A model generated the notes under the pieces. The model ran no database searches, was not told where the DNA came from, and worked only from the letters and a program-made list of their open reading frames with translations. From IMG/VR virus record IMGVR_UViG_3300046009_000910, positions 1 through 64,000 of that record: a DNA stretch of 64,000 nucleotides, one strand, 5' to 3'. How positions within the stretch are numbered: position 1 is the stretch's first letter; each line of letters opens with the position of its first letter. Positions 1 to 8,383 of the stretch are shown piece by piece. The translations under genes were made by a program, and so were the position numbers. Source of the DNA: a virus.

Positions 1-38
1 AGGTACACCAGCCACGGGCCAGTTGTTGTTCTTGATGG
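1..38. repeat. Terminal redundancy (left copy)
   Basis: These 38 bases are identical to positions 63963-64000. The reading frame of the large fibre gene continues without interruption through the match, so this is the overlap of a circular or circularly permuted genome and not a chance repeat. Unique genome length is 63,962 bp. It is too short to be called a physiological direct terminal repeat and more probably reflects assembly of a permuted molecule. Confidence 0.95.
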
Positions 39-132
39 CGGCGGCTTGATCGTCCAGCGTCCAGTTACCCGATGCGCTGGTCTGGGTAGGAGTTACCTGA
101 GTTTTGGTTATGACTTTACCGGGGTAGTCCAT
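1..132 (-). CDS. Large tail-fibre protein, N-terminal part (continues at 64000-61119)
   Basis: This is the first 44 codons of the fibre gene whose remainder lies at 61119-64000. ATG is at 132-130, seven bases after the stop of the preceding fibre gene (140). The joined protein would be 991 residues. The first ~40 residues read MDYPGKVITKTQVTPT then SASGNWTLDDQ and NNNWPVAG. They match the N-terminus of the polyglycine fibre at 2244-3869 (YPGNIIT, SASGVWTTEQQ, NWPMA), which supports this start and suggests a shared attachment segment that docks different fibres to the tail. A GTG at 63977 would give 952 residues but would discard this conserved segment. Confidence 0.85.
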   Translation of the reverse strand, partial: MDYPGKVITKTQVTPTQTSASGNWTLDDQAAAIKNNNWPVAGVP

Positions 133-139
133 GTCGATC

Positions 140-1891
140 CTATCGGGCTAAAGCGTACTTAAATGGGAACTCGGCAAAGCAAGCGTAGATTATTGTCTGT
201 CCGCTGCCGTTTATTTCTGCATCAGAAGTTCTAATTTTAAATCCGTTAGAAGTAAAATCCAGAATGTCAGAATTGGTTGCTTCTGCATTTGAGTTGTTTG
301 CAAACAAACGACCATTCATTACGTTGTAGGTATTTCTTGCTGCGTCTAACATATACCATCTGTATGCTTGTGTGGCTGATTTCAGCATAACCCACTCCGG
401 CCTAAATCCCGTGTAAACAAACACACCATCATTGCTGCCATTGCCAGTGAAACTACCAAATGCACTATAACCTGCCACGGGTGCGAAGCAGTAGGCTACA
501 TAGGTGTAAGAAGCGCTTTGGTTTACAGAAACGTCATCACCAATCGTAAATGTTGTTGAACTAACTGCACGAATGTACTTGGATGGAGAACCACCGGAAA
601 CTTCTGCTCCTGTTGTATTTAATCCTTCAAGAGCATAATTTGTAGTTAATTTATCAGTCCATACCATCCAGTTAGTAGCATTACTTCTGGACTTAATAAT
701 AATCCACGATGGAGACGCACCAAGACCATGACCTACCGTAGCCCCGCCAGAGCCGTTACCTGTATAAGTAACAACACTAAAGCCAGCAGTTGTACTCGCT
801 CTTACTTGAGAAGATATTGTGCCGCTAGTGTTAGTTACGGTTGAGCCGCCAGCGTTCCAGTTCCATGCGACGTAAGTAAAACCAGTACCGTTTACATCAG
901 TATTTGCACCTAACGTAAAGCCGTCAGACCCAAAGGCCGTAAGTTCATCGGTTGTTGTGGCTTCTGCCGCCGTAGACGAACTCATTATTCTTTTATTTGC
1001 ACCACGGACAGTATCAAACAATCTATGATTTTGTACGTCATTGCGTACTTTCAACCAAGTAAAGTCTGGCGCAAATCCAACCCCGGTAATGTTTTGTGTT
1101 GATGAGTTTCCGCTGTACAACACCACATTCATGTAATCATTTGCCTGTGTCGTGCTAGTTGCACCGATAGTCGGCGTAGGCAGATTCTGTGTGCAGAGTG
1201 CTTTGTATCCGGTTGGCGCTGCATACGGGAAAGCACTTGCCCCGAAGCAAAAGTCTCTAATCTGCTGCGTGGTGTTCGTGGTATTGTTGAACGAAACATT
1301 GTACGGAATGCCTGTCGTAAAGCCAGTTAGTTGCGCCGTTGAAGATATGTTGGGTGTGGCGTTCTTCGCAATATAAAGTCTTCCGTTATCAGCATCAAAC
1401 GCAAAGGTATATACGTCTCCATCAGAAGCAGATGCTGGTGTTGAGTTGGCTGTTACGCCAGCAGCCTTAGCGTATGTCCCATCGGCACGGAATGATGCAT
1501 AAGTCCCGGTCAGCGTTCCATAACTAACTTGCACAGATCCCGGAGTTACCCCTACTCCACCACCGCCTCCGGCTTCGGTGTATGTGCAAGTCCAATACCA
1601 CTTGCCTGTAGTCGGTATCTGTATTGTTGCGTGAGTAAAATCATCCGGAAAGGTTCCAGACGGACATACAAGTTTTAAATTGCCGTTTGATAGATTGTAT
1701 GAAGACGAAGAATTAATTGGATTCATTGTGGCGTAATTTCCACGCACCTCACCACCAACACCAGTATCGGTTCCGTAGGATGTGGGCGTGTCTGTCAGGC
1801 TGTCGTTATTTACTCCCGGCGTGGACGAGAGGTTATTGGCAGTCCAGTTGTTGCCCCTGCCCGAAGCATCGTAACCAAAGTCAATAGGCAT
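140..1891 (-). CDS. Tail fibre protein, SPRY/concanavalin-like and repeat modules
   Basis: The 583-residue protein is rich in Ser, Thr, Gly and Asn, typical of beta-structured receptor-binding fibres. Residues ~50-230 look like a SPRY/lectin-like sandwich (KWYWTCTY, AFDADNGRLYIAKN). Residues ~245-580 hold modules also present in the fibre at 61119-64000: DYxNxVLYxGN, a TAGFSVVTYTGNG/GATVGHGLGxxP block, and a C-terminus FAEFPFKYALAR against FAEYPFQFANAR. It is therefore a paralogue of that protein lacking the N-terminal LamG-like domain. Its ATG shares one base with the stop of the gene upstream (TAATG), so it is translationally coupled in the late operon. Receptor binding is inferred. Confidence 0.75.
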   Translation of the reverse strand: MPIDFGYDASGRGNNWTANNLSSTPGVNNDSLTDTPTSYGTDTGVGGEVRGNYATMNPINSSSSYNLSNGNLKLVCPSGTFPDDFTHATIQIPTTGKWYWTCTYTEAGGGGGVGVTPGSVQVSYGTLTGTYASFRADGTYAKAAGVTANSTPASASDGDVYTFAFDADNGRLYIAKNATPNISSTAQLTGFTTGIPYNVSFNNTTNTTQQIRDFCFGASAFPYAAPTGYKALCTQNLPTPTIGATSTTQANDYMNVVLYSGNSSTQNITGVGFAPDFTWLKVRNDVQNHRLFDTVRGANKRIMSSSTAAEATTTDELTAFGSDGFTLGANTDVNGTGFTYVAWNWNAGGSTVTNTSGTISSQVRASTTAGFSVVTYTGNGSGGATVGHGLGASPSWIIIKSRSNATNWMVWTDKLTTNYALEGLNTTGAEVSGGSPSKYIRAVSSTTFTIGDDVSVNQSASYTYVAYCFAPVAGYSAFGSFTGNGSNDGVFVYTGFRPEWVMLKSATQAYRWYMLDAARNTYNVMNGRLFANNSNAEATNSDILDFTSNGFKIRTSDAEINGSGQTIIYACFAEFPFKYALAR

Positions 1892-2247
1892 TACGACTTC
1901 TCCCAGTTGCCAACGGATTCATTCCAAGTGTACCGATCACCATCTACCGGATATGGTACAGGGGCATCCCACAGGCAGGTTGTTTCATTGAGCACCCACG
2001 AGGCAAAAGGCTTGGGAGGAATAAACGCATCCCGACCCGCATCATAGGTGTAACCGATACCAGCGTAATTCTTACGGAAGGGCGTGCCACCTAGAGCGTG
2101 TACGCCGCCGTATGTATTGTACGAGGTCTGCTTGTAAACGTCACCAGTACGGGCAGACAACTCTGCCTCTTTACCGTCATCTTCTTGACGGCCCACGGTC
2201 ACAAAGACCACGACATTGTTTTCATCTAATTTGGCAAAATGGCTCAT
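1891..2247 (-). CDS. Conserved small fibre-associated protein
   Basis: 118 residues, starting MSHFAKLDENN. It has aromatic/proline-rich conserved-looking stretches: QTSYNTYGGVH, PFRKNYAGIGYTYD, FIPPKPFASW, and a Trp-rich end. I recall similar proteins encoded next to tail-fibre genes of cyanophages and other aquatic phages, where the function is unknown. It overlaps the upstream polyglycine fibre by ATGA and the downstream fibre by TAATG, so it sits inside the fibre operon. It may be a fibre tip, trimerisation or chaperone component. That role is inferred only from position. Confidence 0.7.
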   Translation of the reverse strand: MSHFAKLDENNVVVFVTVGRQEDDGKEAELSARTGDVYKQTSYNTYGGVHALGGTPFRKNYAGIGYTYDAGRDAFIPPKPFASWVLNETTCLWDAPVPYPVDGDRYTWNESVGNWEKS

Positions 2248-3869
2248 GAGAATGTCACCGTTTCAGATGTTGTAGAGGTGGCAGTCACGGTGTAAATCTT
2301 AAATCCGCCAGATGTTGTGGAAGTCTGGGTTACACCACCAGAAAAGGTAGCCGTGCGAGTATCTGCAATTTTGATGATAACTACGCCAGAGCCACCGCCG
2401 CCAGATTGTGCGGAACCACCAGAAATTCCACCGCCTCCACCTCCACCTCCAGTATTGGCAGTTCCACTAGTAGCGGCAGAGCCTGTTCCGGGGGTCAGAT
2501 AAACACCGCCGTTGCCCCCGCCTCCAGAGCCACCATTACCCGCTGTGCCGCCATTATATGTACCACCGCCACCGCCACCGGCACGAGTTACAGATGAGCC
2601 AGTAATGCTAGATGCGGTACCTGCTGCTCCCGTACCACCAGTGGTTCCTGACCCATTGCCGCCCGTAGCGCCAGCACCACCTCCTCCAGCACCGCCGTAG
2701 TTTGGAGAGGATGCACTTCCTGTTCCACCGTTATTACCCTGAGATGGAGATGTTGACGGAGTGTTTCCAGCGCCAGCGGCTTCCGTTCCCCAGTTTCCTC
2801 CACCTCCGCCACCACCAGAGCCGCCTGATTTGGCTACCCCGCTACTAAACCGAGTATCGCCGCCACCGCCACCGCCACCTGTGGACGTGATACTAGAAAA
2901 CACTGAGTTAGAACCATTGCCGCCGTTAAGGCTAGTTCCAGCAGTTCCGCCAGCGCCTACGGTGATTGTATAAGCAACTCCAAGAGCAACTGTTGTTGTT
3001 GATGTACGATAACCTCCCGCTCCACCGCCACCACCACCCACTACGCCACCGCCGCCGCCGCCAGCAACAATTAAACTCTCAACCTCTAGGCCCTCTTTAT
3101 TAAACTGCAAATAAAACCCGTTTGTACCAAATGAGCCGGTGTACTGCCGAGGCTCCCATACGCCGGTATTCGAGTTAGTCTGACCAAAGGACGCGGGGGT
3201 GAGGGCTAGGCCGTCGATGAAGTTAAATTCTGTTATGTACCCATTTAGGTATTGGTCACGAGTGCTTGTGCCCCTCTGCGAGACCCCGATGTTATGTGTG
3301 TTCGTGCTATTAACTAGCGTGTTGGCATTTGTGATGGCGCTCGAACCAAACAAGAATGAATATGCAACCGAAACCCCGTTTACATAAATTTTTACACGGT
3401 CTCCTGATGTTGCTTGTGTTGCATCAACTGCGAGAACAATGTGATACCAAGAGCCGGGGTCTCTATAAATAGGAGTTGTACCAATATATGTTGGAGACAA
3501 AACACCATCGTCAAAATAAACACCTATTGAGTTAGTGTCCAACCATTCAAATGAAAACCCATTGTTACCTACATTTGGAGAGTTCACACTAAAAAAGTTT
3601 TGTCTTGTGCTTAGGGTGCTTCGTTTTGCCCACAAAGAAAATGTGTAGGTTTTTCTATTGCTCGCAACCGATGGGGTTCTGTTCAGATACGCACTATCCG
3701 CAGAGTTAAACCTTGCAGACAAACTCACCTGCGTAGCCGCCATGGGCCAGTTCCCGGCAGACTGATTTATCAGTTGTTGCTCAGTCGTCCAAACGCCAGA
3801 AGCCGAACTAACTGTCGGCGCTGTTGGGTTGGCGGTAATTATGTTACCGGGGTAGCCGTGAATGGGCAT
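2244..3869 (-). CDS. Polyglycine tail fibre/adhesin with LamG-like N-terminal domain
   Basis: 541 residues. The N-terminal ~45 residues share the YPG..IT..SASG.WT..NWP attachment motif with the junction-spanning fibre. Residues ~48-260 resemble a LamG/concanavalin sandwich (RFNSADSAYLNRTP, FTLWAKR-type and GWYHIVL-type segments). Residues ~265-505 are extremely glycine-rich, with runs of four to eight Gly broken by short loops and closing with GGGGSGVVIIKI. This pattern is known from phage adhesins that fold as packed polyglycine-II helices with variable loops. The C-terminal ~35 residues (SGGFKIYTVTAT) are a short beta tail. It is likely a host-recognition protein whose loops vary. Confidence 0.8.
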   Translation of the reverse strand: MPIHGYPGNIITANPTAPTVSSASGVWTTEQQLINQSAGNWPMAATQVSLSARFNSADSAYLNRTPSVASNRKTYTFSLWAKRSTLSTRQNFFSVNSPNVGNNGFSFEWLDTNSIGVYFDDGVLSPTYIGTTPIYRDPGSWYHIVLAVDATQATSGDRVKIYVNGVSVAYSFLFGSSAITNANTLVNSTNTHNIGVSQRGTSTRDQYLNGYITEFNFIDGLALTPASFGQTNSNTGVWEPRQYTGSFGTNGFYLQFNKEGLEVESLIVAGGGGGGVVGGGGGGAGGYRTSTTTVALGVAYTITVGAGGTAGTSLNGGNGSNSVFSSITSTGGGGGGGDTRFSSGVAKSGGSGGGGGGGNWGTEAAGAGNTPSTSPSQGNNGGTGSASSPNYGGAGGGGAGATGGNGSGTTGGTGAAGTASSITGSSVTRAGGGGGGTYNGGTAGNGGSGGGGNGGVYLTPGTGSAATSGTANTGGGGGGGGISGGSAQSGGGGSGVVIIKIADTRTATFSGGVTQTSTTSGGFKIYTVTATSTTSETVTFS

Positions 3870-3878
3870 CGCTAATCC

Positions 3879-4256
3879 TTACGAGTTTAATTCTTCCCAC
3901 GAAGCAGTAACCACTAGGTCACTTGCCGAGCCTGCCGTAGCACCGATGGATTGGTTCTCAAGCAGGTAGAACGATGTGGTTTTGTCCGTTACGATCAGGG
4001 TAGCATCAGCCGGGACAGAGATGGTTGAAGCGATTGGGTACGCCGTTCCACCTAAAGCCGCTTGGCTGTATACGTTGATCGTAATGTCTGCTGCAGAAGT
4101 TCCGTCTACGTTAGCAACTACAATCGAGTTGATCTTGAAGACTTTGCCACTAGCCGCAGCGTTGCTGACCAATGAGGTTGCTGAGGTTGTAGACAGCGAT
4201 GTACTGGACGAGTTGCCGTAAATCGCCGCTACGTTGACTATATTTGGGTTTGCCAT
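3879..4256 (-). CDS. Small virion-type beta protein
   Basis: 125 residues, beginning MANPNIVNVAAIYGNSS. The sequence is Ser/Thr/Ala-rich with alternating hydrophobics and no helix-rich segment, consistent with a single beta-sandwich. It ends with VVTASWEELN. A purine-rich ribosome site lies upstream of the ATG (AAGGAGTAAGTAA on the minus strand). Proteins of this type lie in fibre/decoration regions of many environmental phages without an assigned role. It is probably structural; no specific family is recognised. Confidence 0.65.
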   Translation of the reverse strand: MANPNIVNVAAIYGNSSSTSLSTTSATSLVSNAAASGKVFKINSIVVANVDGTSAADITINVYSQAALGGTAYPIASTISVPADATLIVTDKTTSFYLLENQSIGATAGSASDLVVTASWEELNS

Positions 4257-4280
4257 TTACTTACTCCTTAAATAGGGACA

Positions 4281-5009
4281 CTAAAAGCCGAAAATCATTG
4301 CCATTGCGATACTTTTGCCCGTTGTAATACCGCTAGACGGGGTTGTAAAAGAAAGCGTTCCTGAACCATTAGTTTGCAAAACCTGTCCAGTTGTACCGTC
4401 TGCGTTAGGCAGAGTAAACGTCACGTTTGCAGCCATGCTGTCAGCCGCTTTAAGACTAACGTAGTTTGTACCGTTGTCTGTGTCTTCATACAATTTAAGG
4501 TTTGCACCCGCCGCTGAAGTACCAGCCACATCTAACTGCGTAATCCCTGCAATCGTGCCACCAGTAATCGTAGCGGAAGGAGTTGTGACAGCTGGAACAT
4601 AATCAAACGCAGACTTAACATCGGTGCCATCGTTATAGATAAACGCAGTCTTGCCATTTGGCACAGTGACAGAAGCACCGGCTACGATGACTCGGATTGA
4701 CTGGCTACCAGTCGTATTGTTCTGAATGATGTACGGCTTCTCAATGCCCGGAACAATTAAATCCCGCGTTGCAGAAAGCGATACCGTGGATGTGACATTT
4801 AGAACAAAGTTACGGGCTATCTGAGTAGCGTTTGTGTTTGTTAGGGTCAACGTCAGATTGGCGTCTGAGGTGAACTCAGGGTTTGCCCTACCTACTATGG
4901 CTTCCTCAAGGGCTGTGCCAAGGTTAGTGTTAGTTGTATTTCCCCAAGTGCCAGACTGCTCACCAGTGGCGATAAGTTCGACTTTTAGGGCTGAATAAGT
5001 TGAGGCCAT
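4281..5009 (-). CDS. Tail fibre/tail-associated protein
   Basis: 242 residues. The N-terminus MASTYSALKVELIATGEQ followed by GTWGNTTNTNLG is a signature I recognise from fibre-like proteins of many tailed phages. The middle is beta-rich, with YIIQNNTTGSQSIRV and a GKTAFIYNDGTDV element. The C-terminal ~90 residues form a second beta domain (LKLYEDTDNGTNYVSLKA, TFTLPNADGT). It follows the repeat-fibre gene by 11 bp in the same operon. A role in host attachment is inferred from family resemblance and position. Confidence 0.7.
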   Translation of the reverse strand: MASTYSALKVELIATGEQSGTWGNTTNTNLGTALEEAIVGRANPEFTSDANLTLTLTNTNATQIARNFVLNVTSTVSLSATRDLIVPGIEKPYIIQNNTTGSQSIRVIVAGASVTVPNGKTAFIYNDGTDVKSAFDYVPAVTTPSATITGGTIAGITQLDVAGTSAAGANLKLYEDTDNGTNYVSLKAADSMAANVTFTLPNADGTTGQVLQTNGSGTLSFTTPSSGITTGKSIAMAMIFGF

Positions 5010-5019
5010 GTTTTTTCCT

Positions 5020-6252
5020 TTACGCTGCTATATCGACCCAATTTGCGGTTTGAGCGTCATTAACTGCCACCCATCCACCGGTCTGTGAATCATTAACATT
5101 TTGCCAGTTGGCTGTTTGATTGTCATTAACGGAAGTCCACACTGATACAAAAACTGGCGTAACTGAAGCATTACCTTGAACGCCCGTAACGTTGACTGTG
5201 ACCCCTTGACCGGCAGAAACGGTACCAATTGCCGTAAGAGCCGTAACACCTGTAACAAAGACACTAACACCCGGGACAGCCGTTGCTTGCCCAATAAACC
5301 CAGTTGCGGAAACACCTGTGACATTGACTGCAATGTTTTCTTGAACAACTGCTTGCCCGATAAAGCCGACTGCCTGAACGCCAGTAACAGTAACAACTCC
5401 GTCACCTGTAACAGAGACTTGTCCGACAAAGCCAGTGGCTTGAACTCCCGTGAGAGTGACTGAGGCATCGCCTGTTGTGGCAACGCTTCCGATCTGACCA
5501 GACCCGCTAACCCCTGTAACTTGGACTCCTGCCCCGCCTGTGGCTTGCGCTTGCCCGATGAAGCCGTTTGCACTGACCCCGGTAACGGTGACACTAGCCC
5601 CTGCGCTGGCGGTAACGGAGCCAACAGAACCGCTACCTGAGACACCTGTGAGGCTGGTAATCGCACTTCCACTGACTGCGACTGATCCAATCTGCCCTGT
5701 ACCTTGGACCCCCGTAACGGAGACAGAAGCACCGCCGGTTGCTTGGGCTTGCCCGATGAATCCCTGTCCTTGAACACCAGACGGGAAGACGTTGGCATCG
5801 GCAGCGACGGTAACTTGACCTGCGGCACCTGTGCCTTCAACCCCTGTTGGGAAGACGTTGGCTGTGCCTGATACTGCGGTCTGCCCAATGAACCCGTTGC
5901 CCTGAACCCCTGTGACAAGGACTCCGACACCTTCGCCAACTGAGACTTGACCAATCTGACCTGTGGCCTGAACTCCGGTGACTGCGACGTTTGCATCGCC
6001 AGAGACAAGTACTTGACCAACTGATCCTGTCGCAGATACGCCGGTAACATTGACGGATTCATTTTTCTGGGTTTGAACTGTGACTGATCCAACAGAGCCG
6101 GTGCCTTCGACACTTGCAGAGCCTTCGCCCCACGGAGTTTCGCCCCACCCACCGTAGCCCCACCCATCGAGCGGGACTTCAACGTCGGTGCGGTCTGACC
6201 CCCAAGGAACGTATCCCCAAGGGCCGTCACCCCAGCCACTGTATGTCGCCAC
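5020..6252 (-). CDS. Repeat fibre protein with tandem 22-residue repeats
   Basis: 410 residues in three parts. (1) The Trp/Gly-rich head, residues ~1-45, has GWGDGPWG, YVPWG and GWGETPWGEG. (2) Residues ~50-360 are about fourteen near-perfect 22-residue repeats with consensus V-T-G-V-x-A/G-x-G-F/S-I/V-G-Q-V-x-V-x-G-x-A-x-V-x, equal to a 66-bp DNA period. (3) The tail has three NDxQTxxWxxV copies. The regular spacing suggests an extended beta shaft. Because the repeat is a multiple of three and lacks stops, a second frame on the same strand stays open for 440 codons. The frame chosen here has the recognisable repeats, the ATG near a ribosome site and a stop just before the next gene. Confidence 0.8.
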   Translation of the reverse strand: MATYSGWGDGPWGYVPWGSDRTDVEVPLDGWGYGGWGETPWGEGSASVEGTGSVGSVTVQTQKNESVNVTGVSATGSVGQVLVSGDANVAVTGVQATGQIGQVSVGEGVGVLVTGVQGNGFIGQTAVSGTANVFPTGVEGTGAAGQVTVAADANVFPSGVQGQGFIGQAQATGGASVSVTGVQGTGQIGSVAVSGSAITSLTGVSGSGSVGSVTASAGASVTVTGVSANGFIGQAQATGGAGVQVTGVSGSGQIGSVATTGDASVTLTGVQATGFVGQVSVTGDGVVTVTGVQAVGFIGQAVVQENIAVNVTGVSATGFIGQATAVPGVSVFVTGVTALTAIGTVSAGQGVTVNVTGVQGNASVTPVFVSVWTSVNDNQTANWQNVNDSQTGGWVAVNDAQTANWVDIAA

Positions 6253-6264
6253 ATTTCAGTCCAG

Positions 6265-6702
6265 TTAGGCGATACGAATGATTGCCCCGGTAGCCGTAGC
6301 CGCAGGGAAGATAATCGTAAAGGTGCCTGAAGTCGAAGTCTTAGCACCACCGAAGTCTAGAACCGCACAAGCAGGGTTTCCAGTTGCCGTATCGTTATAG
6401 ATCAAAGCGCCATATGCGGTAATAGTTGCCGTTGTAAACGAAATGTCAGCAAAGTCAGTAAACGCGGTAGTTCCAGAAGAAACTGGAGTTACCTTAGTCA
6501 ACGCACCGCCACCAGCCACATACGAGCCAGAAGCACCTACTTCGTTAGTTGTGGTGTAAGCCGTGGTTGCAGCCGTAAACGAAGCGCTGTTGTTATAGAG
6601 CGCCAGTTTGAACGTCTGACCAGAGCCAGTCGAAAAATTATGTACACCTTTCAGGATTTCTACCTTGAAAGATGTTGGCATGTAGTTACCAGTGAAGGCC
6701 AT
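6265..6702 (-). CDS. Virion structural protein
   Basis: 145 residues, beginning MAFTGNYMPTSFKVEILKG. The protein is beta-rich, with FKLALYNNSASF, ALIYNDTATGNPACAVLDFG and a hydrophobic, alanine-rich end. A good ribosome site precedes the ATG (AAGGAGAAGTTAA). I recall similar small proteins in structural modules of environmental podoviruses and siphoviruses. Head decoration or tail-associated roles are both possible. It lies between the repeat fibre and a short helical protein, in the same operon. Confidence 0.65.
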   Translation of the reverse strand: MAFTGNYMPTSFKVEILKGVHNFSTGSGQTFKLALYNNSASFTAATTAYTTTNEVGASGSYVAGGGALTKVTPVSSGTTAFTDFADISFTTATITAYGALIYNDTATGNPACAVLDFGGAKTSTSGTFTIIFPAATATGAIIRIA

Positions 6703-6990
6703 TTAACTTCTCCTTAATAAATGGGCGGCTTTTTCTTCACCACCCTGTAAACAAACTTGTATGCAGGTCGCCCTTTCGGACTGTGCTGCGCGCTTTAAAT
6801 ATTCAAGAATCGTCTTTTCAATCTGTTGCCGGAAATACTTGGCCTGCTCACGAATGGCAGGGGGCGCAGAATCCGACACACCTACAATCTTGTCTGCACA
6901 AATCTCAGCCAGATCTTCTAGCGGCAATCCACCAAAATCGCTGGTTTTAATCATCGGGCTGTGGATCTGTCCCGCTTTAATCTCAAACAT
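6703..6990 (-). CDS. Hypothetical small helical protein
   Basis: 95 residues, mostly helical, with a conserved-looking centre (LAEICADKIVGVSDSAPPAIREQA) and a following amphipathic helix (FRQQIEKTILEYLKRAA). No family is recognised. Its start codon overlaps the stop of the upstream Rossmann-like gene, and its own stop lies directly before the next gene, showing tight packing in the late operon. Structural or assembly role unknown. Confidence 0.6.
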   Translation of the reverse strand: MFEIKAGQIHSPMIKTSDFGGLPLEDLAEICADKIVGVSDSAPPAIREQAKYFRQQIEKTILEYLKRAAQSERATCIQVCLQGGEEKAAHLLRRS

Positions 6991-7691
6991 TACGTCCTCA
7001 CCGCTTCCGGCGCACGGTATTCATACGCCTTTTCTTCTGTGGATTCTTTGATTTCCGAGTACTTCTTGGTTACGAACTTACCATCTTCTAGCCCAACAAC
7101 CAAGGGGTCAGCAAGACGGTGGTAGCCATACAATTTGGATTGCACCGGCTCATTAGAATCTAATAACGACGACTCATGGGCAATACCAATCTTGATGCCT
7201 CGCTCCATAGCTTTTGACAGCAAGAACTCGCAGCAAGCTCGCCCAGCCTCGGCAAAATGCACAACCTTCTTATATGAGAAGTCAATACCATAGAGGTGCA
7301 TCTCAGCCACTTTTGCTGCAATACCGTACCCAATAGCGTAGGCAACCGTATTATTGAAGTACCCAGTACCGCAGGCGTTCATGACTTCATCAAGCGGAAA
7401 CTCCACCAATCCGGGGCAACGGCTGTCTAACTCACAGGTGTAGATCGGACCGGTATGCGACTTCAGAACAGAACGCATGATGCCCGTCTGGGTGCCAGCA
7501 TCCTCAGAATCCAAGAACCGGCTTGCCGGGTCCATCATAAACACCCTGTCGTGATACACCACCCCCGCCATAGCGTTAATAGCCCAGACCTCATCAATCG
7601 GTTGGGAATGGGTTTTAGCCAGCACAAACTGGGCGTGGGACTTACCCATAGCCACGATTGCAATCTTCTTGCCGGACAGATCAGGGATCAT
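6990..7691 (-). CDS. Rossmann-like phage protein, possibly DUF115/MptE-related
   Basis: 233 residues. The N-terminus has a beta-strand/glycine pattern (GKKIAIVAMGKSHAQFVLAK) followed by IDEVWAINAMAG and a DRVFMMDP element. The centre has ACGTGYFNNTVAYAIGYGI and LYGIDFSY. These features resemble the DUF115/6-hydroxymethylpterin-pyrophosphokinase-like Rossmann proteins carried by many aquatic phages in the structural gene cluster. Substrate and function are unknown. It overlaps the adaptor gene upstream by ATGA. The assignment to DUF115 is tentative. Confidence 0.6.
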   Translation of the reverse strand: MIPDLSGKKIAIVAMGKSHAQFVLAKTHSQPIDEVWAINAMAGVVYHDRVFMMDPASRFLDSEDAGTQTGIMRSVLKSHTGPIYTCELDSRCPGLVEFPLDEVMNACGTGYFNNTVAYAIGYGIAAKVAEMHLYGIDFSYKKVVHFAEAGRACCEFLLSKAMERGIKIGIAHESSLLDSNEPVQSKLYGYHRLADPLVVGLEDGKFVTKKYSEIKESTEEKAYEYRAPEAVRT

Positions 7692-8383
7692 TTTACTGGG
7701 TACCTTACCTGACCAGAACGATAAGCATCCTGACGATCTTTGGCGTCGCCAAGCTGTTTGAGAAGCGCTATAGCCTCGTTGTAGCGGTCTGTGTAGTTCT
7801 TAAGCACGTCCGCATCAGACTTCATAAACGTAGCTGCCTCAAGTAAAGACCCGTAAAGCAGAGCCGACTCAAAGTTATCTCCAAGCCACGACGTACCAGC
7901 CGTAACAATAGACTGGGGGTAGTAGAAATAGTGCAGCTCTACCGTGTACGCGGCATTAGGCATCGGCCCAAGAATGAACGTGTTGTAATCAAAGACTGCG
8001 TAATATAAGGGTAAACCCGTATCAGTCTGACTTGGATACGCCTCACGAATGAAGTTCACATCCTTGTTGAGTAGATATAGGTAGTCGCCAGCCACAAAGG
8101 TACGCCCGTCAGGCAGCGTAGTAGGGCCGTTACAAACCACCGCTAAAGAAAACGTCGAAAGCCAGTCCGGGGGAACCGATAAGTACTTATTGCCGGAAGT
8201 AGTAGTTCCAGTCATATTCTTACGAATAGCTGGGATCTGAACCGTGTTGTAAATCCGTTCTTCCGCGTTCTCAATAAATGTATTTATCTGCTCCGCAGAC
8301 GTAAGCCCGCCCGATCCCACAACCTGTGGGAAATCATTTTCGGCATATGCCTTGATGGTTTGGACGAGCGTTGCGTAGTTCAT
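7688..8383 (-). CDS. Head-tail adaptor protein (SU10-type adaptor-like)
   Basis: 231 residues. The N-terminal helices (TLVQTIKAYAENDFPQ, INTFIENAEERIYN), a central beta region (YLSVPPDWLSTFSLAV, LPLYYAVFDYNTFILGPMPN, VELHYFYYPQ) and a C-terminal helix with ESALLYGSLLEAATFMK match the layout of phage adaptor proteins of the SU10 type, which form the ring under the portal. It has a stop/start ATGA overlap with the gene on either side or nearly so. Assignment is by family resemblance; a tail-completion role is the alternative. Confidence 0.7.
   Translation of the reverse strand: MNYATLVQTIKAYAENDFPQVVGSGGLTSAEQINTFIENAEERIYNTVQIPAIRKNMTGTTTSGNKYLSVPPDWLSTFSLAVVCNGPTTLPDGRTFVAGDYLYLLNKDVNFIREAYPSQTDTGLPLYYAVFDYNTFILGPMPNAAYTVELHYFYYPQSIVTAGTSWLGDNFESALLYGSLLEAATFMKSDADVLKNYTDRYNEAIALLKQLGDAKDRQDAYRSGQVRYPVK

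Noticed and set aside
1-38. Physiological direct terminal repeat
   Set aside because: 38 bp lying inside a gene is shorter than typical terminal repeats and matches assembly overlap of a circular or permuted genome.
2317-2973. Proline-rich plus-strand frames opposite the polyglycine fibre
   Set aside because: Complement of glycine codons gives proline; these are shadows of the real minus-strand gene.
5028-6350. 440-codon frame over the 22-residue repeat fibre
   Set aside because: It exists because the 66-bp repeat is stop-free in a second frame. Its product is Leu/Ser/Pro/Gln-rich without motif, while the other frame shows the regular repeat.
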